Source: Pseudomonas sp. ANT_H4 (GTDB taxonomy: Bacteria; Pseudomonadota; Gammaproteobacteria; Pseudomonadales; Pseudomonadaceae). From it: 44,602 nucleotides of DNA. The notes under the pieces are model-generated. The model saw only the letters and a list, made by a program, of their open reading frames with translations. It had not been told where the DNA came from and ran no database searches. The position numbers and the translations under genes were made by a program. Below, in pieces: positions 24,870-31,737 of the stretch. The stretch spans positions 1 through 44,602 of the forward strand of contig NZ_VOBG01000037.1 in NCBI RefSeq assembly GCF_008369295.1. The letters run 5' to 3'. Within the stretch, counting starts at the first letter, position 1, and every line of letters starts with the position of its first letter.

Positions 24870-25863
24870 CGCGGCGAGTGTCCTTGGACAATGCGTCATC
24901 GCGGTGTTCGAAGCGCTCATAGGCTTCGACAATGCGCTGGACCAGTGGGTGGCGCACCACGTCTTTGGGCATGAAGTGGGTGAAGCTGATGCCTGGTACG
25001 TCCTTGAGCACTTCGATCACCTGGCTCAGGCCCGACTTGGTGCCCTTGGGCAGGTCAACCTGGGTGATGTCACCGGTGATCACCGCCGTGGAGCCGAAGC
25101 CAATACGGGTTAGGAACATTTTCATCTGCTCGACGGTGGTGTTCTGGCTTTCGTCGAGAATGATGAAGCTGTTGGTCAAGGTGCGCCCGCGCATGTAGGC
25201 CAGCGGAGCGATCTCGATCACTTGGCGCTCGATCAGCTTGGCCACGTATTCGAAGCCGAGCATTTCGTAGAGGGCGTCGTAGAGCGGGCGCAGGTACGGG
25301 TCGATTTTCTGTGCCAGGTCGCCGGGCAGAAAACCCAGTTTCTCGCCGGCTTCCACTGCCGGGCGCACCAGCAGGATGCGTCGCACTTGTTCGCGCTCCA
25401 GGGCGTCTACCGCGCAGGCCACAGCCAGATAGGTCTTGCCGGTGCCGGCGGGGCCTACGCCAAAGTTGATGTCGTTACCGAGGATCTCTTTGACGTAGCG
25501 CTGCTGATTCAAGCCGCGAGGGCGAATCATGCCTTTTTTGGTGCGCAGCGCCACGCTGGCTTCGGCCACCGGGTTACTGGCCAGGTCTTGCACGGCCGAC
25601 TCCTGCAGGTACAGGTGCACCGTTTCCGGCGACAGCTCGCTACCTTTGGTTTCCCGGTAGAGGCGACGGATCAGGTTTTCTGCAGACGTGGTGTGTTGGG
25701 GTTCACCAATGAGCTCGAACTGATTGCCGCGGTTGCGGATCTCGATGCTCATGCGCTGTTCGATCAGGCGCAGGTGTTCGTCGAACTGTCCGCACAGATT
25801 GGCGAAACGGCGAGCCTCAAAGGGCTCAAGGAGAAAACGATGTGGTTCTATGGGTGCGTTCAA
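24862..25863 (-). CDS. ybeZ: PhoH-like ATPase YbeZ
   Basis: A P-loop ATPase of the PhoH family that interacts with YbeY in RNA metabolism. The Walker A is GPAGTGKT at 137-144 and the Walker B FIILDESQ at 232-239, in a family-length protein of 333 residues. The start is placed at TTG 25863 because the usual pseudomonad N-terminus (NAPIEPHRFLLEPFEARRF) begins there. The frame stays open to 26019, but those extra 52 codons include translated REPIN DNA and have no family similarity. It follows miaB after 228 bases occupied partly by that REPIN. Confidence 0.9.
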   Translation of the reverse strand: MNAPIEPHRFLLEPFEARRFANLCGQFDEHLRLIEQRMSIEIRNRGNQFELIGEPQHTTSAENLIRRLYRETKGSELSPETVHLYLQESAVQDLASNPVAEASVALRTKKGMIRPRGLNQQRYVKEILGNDINFGVGPAGTGKTYLAVACAVDALEREQVRRILLVRPAVEAGEKLGFLPGDLAQKIDPYLRPLYDALYEMLGFEYVAKLIERQVIEIAPLAYMRGRTLTNSFIILDESQNTTVEQMKMFLTRIGFGSTAVITGDITQVDLPKGTKSGLSQVIEVLKDVPGISFTHFMPKDVVRHPLVQRIVEAYERFEHRDDALSKDTRRDA

Positions 25864-25978
25864 GGTCGTTTTTAGCCGCCCTGGGGCAATTAAGATGAAA
25901 TCAAGGATAACGCCAGCAGGCGGTGTGCGAAAGCACTTATATAGCCTGGCCTCGCTCTCAAGAACAAAGGAGATCCAC

Positions 25979-26068
25979 TGTAGGAGCTGGCTTGCCTGCG
26001 ATGGGGCCGGCACATCCAATCGCGATGTTGCCTGCTACATCGCTATCGCAGGCAAGCCAGCTCCCACA
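25979..26068. repeat. REPIN, second type, between miaB and ybeZ
   Basis: TGTAGGAGCTGGCTTGCCTGCG at the left (cited as TGTAGGAGCTGGCTTGC) is mirrored by GGCAAGCCAGCTCCCACA at the right, with a core containing the smaller palindrome GCGATGTTGC...ATCGC. The sequence class differs from the three GAGCAAGC-type copies. It sits within an operon, so transcripts of ybeZ-ybeY-corC-lnt would carry it as a long hairpin. Confidence 0.8.
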
Positions 26069-26091
26069 TTTGATCTTCATTGCGTTGAAAA

Positions 26092-27420
26092 TTATTGCAC
26101 CAGCGAGCCGCGTAGCGAGTGCGGCTGCGCCGCATCGATGTGCACATCGGCAAATTGCCCGATCAGCGTCGGGTTATCGCAGCGGAAGTTGACGATCCGA
26201 TTGTTCTCGGTCCGGCCTTGCAGTTCGCCCGGGTCTTTCTTCGAGTAGTCCGTGACCAGAATGCGCTGGGTCGAACCCACCATCTGTCGGCTGATTTCGA
26301 AACCTTGCTGGTTAAGCCGATGCTGCAGGGCGTTCAAGCGTTCCTTTTTCAGCGCTTCCGGTGTTTCATCTGCCAGGTCGGCAGCCGGTGTGCCCGGGCG
26401 CTGGCTGTAGACGAAGGAGTAGGAGAAGTCGAAACCGACGTCTTCAATCAGCTTCATGGTCTGCTGGAAATCTTTCTCGGTCTCGCCGGGGAAGCCGACG
26501 ATAAAGTCCGAACTGATACAGATGCCTGGCACCGCCGCGCGCAACTTGCGCAGTTTGGATTTGTATTCCAGGGCGGTGTGGTTGCGCTTCATCGCCGAAA
26601 GGATGCGGTCTGAGCCCGATTGCACCGGCAAGTGCAGGTGCTTGACCAGTTCCGGCACTTCGGCGTGGGCCTGGATCAGGCTGTCGGAGAATTCCAGCGG
26701 GTGTGAGGTGGTGTAGCGAATACGCTCGATGCCGTCGACGGCGGCTACTACGCGGATCAACTCCGCCAGGTCTGCCATGCGCCCGTCGTGGGTCTGGCCG
26801 CGATAGCCGTTGACGTTCTGCCCCAGCAGGGTGACTTCGCGTACGCCGTTTTCGGCCAGGTGGATGATCTCTGCCAGCACGTCGTCGAACGGACGACTGA
26901 CTTCTTCGCCGCGGGTATACGGCACCACACAGAAGGTGCAGTACTTGCTGCAGCCTTCCATCACCGACACGTAGGCGCTCGGGCCATCGATGCGCGGCTC
27001 GGGCAGGTGGTCGAATTTTTCGATTTCCGGGAACGAGACGTCAACCTGAGGCAGCTTGGTGAGGCGGGCGGCGTTGATCATTTCCGGCAGGCGGTGCAGG
27101 GTCTGCGGACCGAAGACCACGTCGACATAGGGCGCGCGGTCGCGGATCGCTGCGCCTTCCTGGCTGGCCACGCAACCGCCGACGGCGATCACCATGTCCG
27201 GGTTGGCCAGTTTCAATTCGCGCCAGCGGCCCAGTTGCGAGTAGACCCGGTCTTGGGCCCGTTCGCGGATCGAGCAGGTATTGAGCAGGATCACGTCGGC
27301 ATCTTCAGCGCGGGCGGTGACTTCCAGGGCCTGATGTTCACCCAGTAGATCGACCATGCGCGAGCTGTCGTACTCGTTCATCTGGCAACCGTGGGTTTCG
27401 ATGTAAAGCTTCTTGGCCAT
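26092..27420 (-). CDS. miaB: tRNA-2-methylthio-N6-dimethylallyladenosine synthase
   Basis: Radical-SAM methylthiotransferase that modifies i6A37 of tRNAs reading UNN codons to ms2i6A. The 442 residues have the auxiliary cluster cysteines Cys12 (HGCQMNEYD), Cys49 (NTCSIRE) and Cys83 (GGCVAS), the radical-SAM cysteines Cys157, Cys161 and Cys164 (GCSKYCTFC), and a C-terminal TRAM domain. The ATG at 27420 is the family start; a TTG four codons earlier is possible since the ATG has a weak ribosome site. A perfect TATAAT on this strand (27453-27458) precedes it by 33 bases. Confidence 0.96.
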   Translation of the reverse strand: MAKKLYIETHGCQMNEYDSSRMVDLLGEHQALEVTARAEDADVILLNTCSIRERAQDRVYSQLGRWRELKLANPDMVIAVGGCVASQEGAAIRDRAPYVDVVFGPQTLHRLPEMINAARLTKLPQVDVSFPEIEKFDHLPEPRIDGPSAYVSVMEGCSKYCTFCVVPYTRGEEVSRPFDDVLAEIIHLAENGVREVTLLGQNVNGYRGQTHDGRMADLAELIRVVAAVDGIERIRYTTSHPLEFSDSLIQAHAEVPELVKHLHLPVQSGSDRILSAMKRNHTALEYKSKLRKLRAAVPGICISSDFIVGFPGETEKDFQQTMKLIEDVGFDFSYSFVYSQRPGTPAADLADETPEALKKERLNALQHRLNQQGFEISRQMVGSTQRILVTDYSKKDPGELQGRTENNRIVNFRCDNPTLIGQFADVHIDAAQPHSLRGSLVQ

Positions 27421-27452
27421 GGGGATCGTCAACTGGTGGTAAAGAACCGCGC

Positions 27453-27458
27453 ATTATA
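27453..27458 (-). promoter_or_regulatory. Probable miaB -10 box
   Basis: A perfect TATAAT on the minus strand, 33 bases before the miaB ATG. No good -35 match lies 16-18 bases upstream. Confidence 0.45.
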
Positions 27459-27501
27459 GGGGGCATGCCGATAGGTTCCTAGCACTGTGCATCGGGTGCC
27501 A

Positions 27502-27510
27502 TGCTATAGT
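27502..27510 (+). promoter_or_regulatory. Extended -10 promoter of the DUF1820 gene
   Basis: TGCTATAGT matches the extended -10 pattern TG-n-TATAAT with one change, 42 bases before the ATG at 27552. Extended -10 promoters need little -35 match, and none is seen. It is divergent from the miaB promoter, 44 bases away. Confidence 0.5.
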
Positions 27511-27551
27511 TCGCGCCCTCTTTTATATCCCCGATGTGTTACCCGCCCACC

Positions 27552-27878
27552 ATGACCAAACGTGAAGCTCCAATCTACAAGGTGATTTTCCTTAACCAGG
27601 GCCAGGTGTTCGAAATGTACGCCAAGCAGATCTATCAAAGTGATCTGTGGGGCTTCCTGGAAGTGGAAGAGTTCGTCTTTGGCGAGCGCACACAGCTGGT
27701 CGTCGACCCGGGCGAGGAAAAACTCAAGGCCCAGTTCGAAGGCGTGGTGCGCAGTTTTGTGCCGATGCATTCGATTGTGCGCATCGACGAAGTCGAGCGC
27801 CTGGGCACGCCGAAAATCAGCGAGGCCCGGGGCATGAGCAATGTCATGCCGTTTCCGATGCCGATGCCTGAAAAATAG
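27552..27878 (+). CDS. DUF1820 family protein
   Basis: A 108-residue cytosolic protein of the DUF1820 family, whose function is unknown to me. Visible segments are PIYKVIFLNQGQVFEMYA, DLWGFLEVEEFVFGE and SFVPMHSIVRIDEVER, with a Met/Pro-rich end (MPFPMPMPEK). The proportions suggest a small beta-rich fold. The ATG at 27552 is at the start of similarity; the upstream frame adds only six codons. It is divergent from miaB, as in P. aeruginosa, and ends at a strong hairpin. Confidence 0.85.
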   Translation: MTKREAPIYKVIFLNQGQVFEMYAKQIYQSDLWGFLEVEEFVFGERTQLVVDPGEEKLKAQFEGVVRSFVPMHSIVRIDEVERLGTPKISEARGMSNVMPFPMPMPEK

Positions 27879-27896
27879 GGTTCAGAACCTTTGTGG

Positions 27897-27923
27897 CAAG
27901 CGGGCTTGTGTCAAGCCCGCTTG
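27897..27923. terminator. Perfect hairpin between convergent genes
   Basis: CAAGCGGGCTTG and CAAGCCCGCTTG form a 12-base-pair perfect stem with a 3-base loop, between the ends of the DUF1820 gene (+) and the Sel1/TPR-like gene (-). T-runs are absent on both sides, but the position and stability suggest a bidirectional terminator. Confidence 0.6.
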
Positions 27924-27926
27924 GGC

Positions 27927-28481
27927 TCAAGGCAGTGGCGAGAACGGCGAGCGCCCATCTGCACTCTGCAATTCCTGCAGATAGTTACGGAAAATCTGCC
28001 CCAGTACCTGCGTCGCCACTTCAAGTTCACCACGCTGCATGTGTTCGGCCACTTCGTCGGCCGTGTCCAGCGCATCCTCAGCACCGTTGACCGCCGCCAT
28101 TTTCAGCACGATATACGCCTGAACGTTATTGGCCGGCACGCCTTCGCCATGGAAAAACATGGTGCCCAACTGGAATTGCGCCTGGGCATGGCCCTGCAAC
28201 GAGGCTTTCTCGAAGTAGCTCAAGGCTTTGTTGAGGTCGCGGGAGGGATTTTTGCTGTCGTAGAAGAACTCGCCCAACTCGTATTGCGCCTGCGCATCCC
28301 CACTCTCGGCCAATTGCTGGCACGCGCTCATGGCTTCGGCCTGGCTTTCTGGCTGGGTATTGAGGGTGCAACGACCTATCGCTGGGATTAACAACGAGTT
28401 GCCGCCTGCTTGTGCGTGCGCGAGCAGGGGCTGAAGGAGCAACAGGCAGCCCAGAACCAGGGTGCGGCCGGTGCGTTTCAT
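27927..28481 (-). CDS. Periplasmic Sel1/TPR-like repeat protein
   Basis: An exported protein of 184 residues with a signal peptide (LVLGCLLLLQPLLAHA, cut near residue 23). Two to three Sel1-type helical repeats follow: AEAMSACQQLAESGDAQAQY, ALSYFEKASLQGHAQAQFQL and GVPANNVQAYIVLKMAAVNG. Such repeats bind partner proteins; the partner is unknown. The ATG at 28481 is chosen because it opens the signal peptide and has AGAGGTAA about ten bases upstream. A good promoter lies about 60 bases before the start. I cannot assign a function. Confidence 0.8.
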   Translation of the reverse strand: MKRTGRTLVLGCLLLLQPLLAHAQAGGNSLLIPAIGRCTLNTQPESQAEAMSACQQLAESGDAQAQYELGEFFYDSKNPSRDLNKALSYFEKASLQGHAQAQFQLGTMFFHGEGVPANNVQAYIVLKMAAVNGAEDALDTADEVAEHMQRGELEVATQVLGQIFRNYLQELQSADGRSPFSPLP

Positions 28482-28539
28482 GGGAATCGACTTACCTCTG
28501 ACAGGGCGCGTGGACCCGCTGGGGATCCAATAAGCGCGC

Positions 28540-28569
28540 ATTATGAAATAAGCAGGCCTCTGCTTACAA
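28540..28569 (-). promoter_or_regulatory. Promoter with palindrome before the Sel1/TPR-like gene
   Basis: On the minus strand, TTGTAA (28569-28564) and CATAAT (28545-28540) are 18 bases apart, a good sigma-70 arrangement. The spacer contains the inverted repeat TAAGCAG-n4-CTGCTTA (28549-28566), which overlaps the -35 box. Such a site could be a repressor operator. Confidence 0.5.
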
Positions 28570-28668
28570 AGTCTTTACTCGTTTTTCTGCTACGTGGGCA
28601 AGTTATCTGCCGGTTTGCAGGTTATTTCTCGAAAAAAGAAGGAAAATTCTACAGGCAAGGTAACAAAT

Positions 28669-28693
28669 CTGACGCCGCCATGGGCGACGTCAG
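28669..28693 (-). terminator. hemL terminator
   Basis: CTGACGTCGCC and GGCGGCGTCAG pair around three bases (one G-U pair), followed on the transcript by ATTTGTT, 13 bases after the hemL stop codon. Confidence 0.65.
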
Positions 28694-28705
28694 GTGTTTA
28701 CCCGC

Positions 28706-29989
28706 TTATTTCAGGGCAGCGAAGGCGCGCTCGGCGGCATCGAGAGTCAGTTTTAGCTCGGCGTCGCCGTGGGCGATGGAGGTGAAACCGGCTTCGAAGG
28801 CGCTGGGTGCCAGGTACACACCACCTTCCAGCATCAGGTGGAAGAAGCGCTTGAACAGGTCAGCATCGCTGCCCATCACGTCGTCGAAGGTGACGATGTC
28901 GTCGGCCTCGCTGAAGTACAGGCCGAACATGCCGCCTACTTGGGTGGTGACGAACGGAATGCCGGCGGCATCGGCGCGCTGCTGCAGGCCGTCCAGCAGC
29001 CGGGTTGTGTAGTCGGTCAACTCGGCGTGGAAGCCTGGGCGGCTGATCAGGCGCAGAGTGGTCAGGCCGGCGGCCATGGCCAGCGGGTTACCCGACAGGG
29101 TGCCTGCCTGGTAGACCGGGCCCAGCGGTGCGATGTGCTGCATGATTTCCCGCTTGCCGCCAAAGCAGCCCACCGGCATGCCGCCACCGATGATCTTGCC
29201 GAAGGTGCTCAGGTCCGGCTTCACGCCGTAGTGGGCCTGGGCGCCGCCGAGGGCGACGCGAAAGCCGGTCATCACTTCGTCGAAAATCAGCACTACGCCG
29301 TGTTTGTCGCACTGGGTACGCAGGCCTTCAAGGAAGCCAGGCGCTGGCGGTACGCAATTCATGTTGCCTGCTACTGGCTCGACGATGATGCACGCCACGT
29401 CCTGGCCCACGTCATTGAGCATCTGCTCAACGGCGGTGATGTCGTTGAACGGCAGGGTCAATGTGTGTTTGGCAAACGCTGCCGGCACCCCGGCGGAACT
29501 CGGTACGCCCTGGGTCAGCGCGCCGGAGCCGGCCTTGACCAGCAGGCTGTCGGAGTGACCGTGGTAGCAGCCTTCGAACTTGATGATGCTGTCGCGGCCG
29601 GTAAAACCACGGGCCAGGCGAATGGCGCTCATGGTGGCTTCGGTGCCGGAGCTGACCATCCGCACCATCTCCATCGACGGGACGATCGAGCAGACCAGAT
29701 CAGCCATCTCGGTTTCCATGGCGGTCGGTGCGCCATAGGACAAGCCGTGTTCCAACTGTTTACGCACCGCGTCCAGCACGTCCGGATGGCTGTGGCCGAG
29801 GATCATCGGGCCCCAGGAACCCACGTAGTCGACATAACGCTTGTCATCTTCGTCGGTGACGTAGGCGCCTTCGGCGTGCTTGAAGAACAGCGGCGTGCCG
29901 CCAACGCTTTTGAAGGCACGCACGGGCGAGTTCACGCCACCGGGGATGTGTTTTTGGGCATTGGCAAACAGGGTTTCGGAACGGGACAT
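28706..29989 (-). CDS. hemL: Glutamate-1-semialdehyde 2,1-aminomutase
   Basis: PLP enzyme that makes 5-aminolevulinate from glutamate-1-semialdehyde, the last step of the C5 route to heme. The 427 residues are family length. PLP attaches to Lys265 in STFGKIIGGGMPVG; other marks are SSGTEATMSAIRLAR, FEGCYHGHSD and LIFDEVMTGFRVA with the Asp that holds the PLP ring. It follows thiE by 21 bases in the order thiD-thiE-hemL known from other pseudomonads and ends at a terminator. Confidence 0.97.
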   Translation of the reverse strand: MSRSETLFANAQKHIPGGVNSPVRAFKSVGGTPLFFKHAEGAYVTDEDDKRYVDYVGSWGPMILGHSHPDVLDAVRKQLEHGLSYGAPTAMETEMADLVCSIVPSMEMVRMVSSGTEATMSAIRLARGFTGRDSIIKFEGCYHGHSDSLLVKAGSGALTQGVPSSAGVPAAFAKHTLTLPFNDITAVEQMLNDVGQDVACIIVEPVAGNMNCVPPAPGFLEGLRTQCDKHGVVLIFDEVMTGFRVALGGAQAHYGVKPDLSTFGKIIGGGMPVGCFGGKREIMQHIAPLGPVYQAGTLSGNPLAMAAGLTTLRLISRPGFHAELTDYTTRLLDGLQQRADAAGIPFVTTQVGGMFGLYFSEADDIVTFDDVMGSDADLFKRFFHLMLEGGVYLAPSAFEAGFTSIAHGDAELKLTLDAAERAFAALK

Positions 29990-30010
29990 GATTGGGCTCT
30001 CTGAAATCGA

Positions 30011-30637
30011 TTATTTAGACGTGAGCAGTTCGTTGAAGGCGCGGGCGCGGCGCGTCACTTCCTGGGTGCTGTCGGCGCCAAACAGACCGTGGACAACCGC
30101 CAGCAGGTCGGCACCGTGGGCCACCAGCGGCTCGGCGTTCTCCAGGGTGATACCGCCAATCACGCAGATTGGCAGGTGCAACCGGGAGCGGGCCTGAGCC
30201 AGCAGTTCAACGGTGGCGGCGGAGGCGCCGGGTTTGGTATTGGAATTGAAGAAACGGCCGAAGGCGACGTAGCTGGCGCCTTCCTTGGCAGCCTGCTCGG
30301 CCAGTTCGATCTGGCTGTGGCAGGTCGAGCCGATGATTGCCTTGGAACCTAGCAGCGCACGGGCCGGTGTCAGCGGGCCGTCGGTCTGGCCCAAATGCAC
30401 GCCGACACCCAGGCGCGCAGCCAGCTCGGCGTCATCGTTGATGATCAACTGCGTCTTGTAACGTGAGCACAGGTCACGCAGTTTTTCTGCTTCACGCAGG
30501 CGGCGCGCGTCGTCGTTGCTTTTGTCGCGGTACTGCAGCAGGGTCACGCCACCGTCCAACGCCGCTTCGACGTAGGCCAGGAACTTGCCGGCCAGCAGTT
30601 GGCTGTCGGTAATGGCGTAAAGGCCACGTAGTTTCAT
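30011..30637 (-). CDS. thiE: Thiamine-phosphate synthase
   Basis: Joins hydroxymethylpyrimidine pyrophosphate and the thiazole phosphate into thiamine monophosphate. The 208 residues form the ThiE barrel: LLQYRDKS near 34, the LIINDDAELA metal-binding segment, VHLGQTDGP, GRFFNSNTKPGA and the phosphate site VIGGIT near 160. It starts 18 bases after thiD, so the pyrimidine kinase and the coupling enzyme are co-expressed. I found no TPP riboswitch upstream of the pair. Confidence 0.95.
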   Translation of the reverse strand: MKLRGLYAITDSQLLAGKFLAYVEAALDGGVTLLQYRDKSNDDARRLREAEKLRDLCSRYKTQLIINDDAELAARLGVGVHLGQTDGPLTPARALLGSKAIIGSTCHSQIELAEQAAKEGASYVAFGRFFNSNTKPGASAATVELLAQARSRLHLPICVIGGITLENAEPLVAHGADLLAVVHGLFGADSTQEVTRRARAFNELLTSK

Positions 30638-30655
30638 CGGGCAGGCCTCTTGGTG

Positions 30656-31453
30656 TTACGAGCAGAAATCCAGCGGCAGACGACGAGGCACAAATTGCCC
30701 CTGGCCGAGTTGTTCGGCGTCACGTAGGGTGCGCCATGTGTAATTGAGCGCTGATTTCACGGCGCTGACCAGCCCTTCGCCCTGGGCCAGGCGCCCGGCA
30801 AGGGCGCTGGCCAGGGTGCAGCCGGAACCGTGATAGCTGCCGGGTAAACGCTGGCAGGTAAAGGTGCGGTGGCTGCCGTCGCGGCTGTACAGGCGATTGT
30901 GTACTTCATGCTCGTCGCCATGGCCGCCGGTGATTAGCAGGTACTTGATAAACGGCAGCAGTTTCTCGGCGCATTCGTCGGCGCTGCCTTCGGGCAATTC
31001 AGCGAGGATGCGTGCTTCTGGCAGGTTGGGCGTGGCGATCAGCGACAGTGGCAAAAGCCGTTCGCGCATGGCGTAGCCGACTTCGTCCTTGCCCAGGCTG
31101 CCGCCGCCGCCCGCCCGCAGGACTGGGTCGCAGACCACTGGCAGGTGCGGATGCTCCTTGAGCAGTTCGACCACGGTGTCGACCATTGCGGTGGAGCCGA
31201 GCATGCCCAGCTTGACCGCCGCGACTTCGCAGTCGCTGAGCACTGCGTTGGCCTGGGCCAGCACCCATTCGCGGTCCAGCACACGGAAATCGCTGACATT
31301 GACCGTGTTTTGCACGGTCAGCGCGGTGACGGCCGGGGCCGCATGACAACCCTGGGCAAGCAGGGCTTCGATATCTGCCTGCAAGCCGGCGCCACCACTG
31401 GGATCATGGCCGGAGAGACAGAGGACAACAGGGCGAGAACTGTAGATATTCAT
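30656..31453 (-). CDS. thiD: Hydroxymethylpyrimidine/phosphomethylpyrimidine kinase
   Basis: Phosphorylates hydroxymethylpyrimidine twice to give the substrate of ThiE. The 265 residues have the ribokinase-type fold: SGHDPSGGAGLQADIEAL (about 14-31), CDPVLRAGGGGSLGKDE, LLITGGHGDE and the anion-hole/catalytic segment YHGSGCTLASALA. The ATG at 31453 is the family start; a codon seven earlier adds unrelated residues. It heads thiD-thiE-hemL and is divergent from ladS. Confidence 0.94.
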   Translation of the reverse strand: MNIYSSRPVVLCLSGHDPSGGAGLQADIEALLAQGCHAAPAVTALTVQNTVNVSDFRVLDREWVLAQANAVLSDCEVAAVKLGMLGSTAMVDTVVELLKEHPHLPVVCDPVLRAGGGGSLGKDEVGYAMRERLLPLSLIATPNLPEARILAELPEGSADECAEKLLPFIKYLLITGGHGDEHEVHNRLYSRDGSHRTFTCQRLPGSYHGSGCTLASALAGRLAQGEGLVSAVKSALNYTWRTLRDAEQLGQGQFVPRRLPLDFCS

Positions 31454-31737
31454 GGTGCGCGAGCTTACCACCAAACGCTTTTTGCGTGGCTGTCGGGCGA
31501 TGGCTGAATTTTAGGCTTGGAAGTGCCGCTAAGCGGCTGTTAGTTATCACCCGATATTTAGAGGGAATCCCCTGAAAGTACCGGTTTAGAGCCTTTAAAA
31601 ATCTTATTTCAATGGTGTCTTTTGGCCTTTACCGGCTATGCTAGAGTGGATCCAAACAATAACTGTATCGCCGGTATACGTCTTCTCAAAAGGAATGGGG
31701 GGCTTTTGACATACCGGACAGGTCACGCTGGGGCTCT

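Noticed and set aside
28769..30004. 411-codon open frame antisense to hemL
   Set aside because: Mirror of hemL; His/Ala/Gly-rich, no signal or domain.
31620..31645. Sigma-54 promoter before ladS
   Set aside because: GG is present, but the GC at the required ten-base spacing is not (CT instead).
31454..31737. TPP riboswitch upstream of thiD
   Set aside because: The conserved TPP elements (CTGAGA and the ACCTGAT-like segment) are absent on the minus strand.
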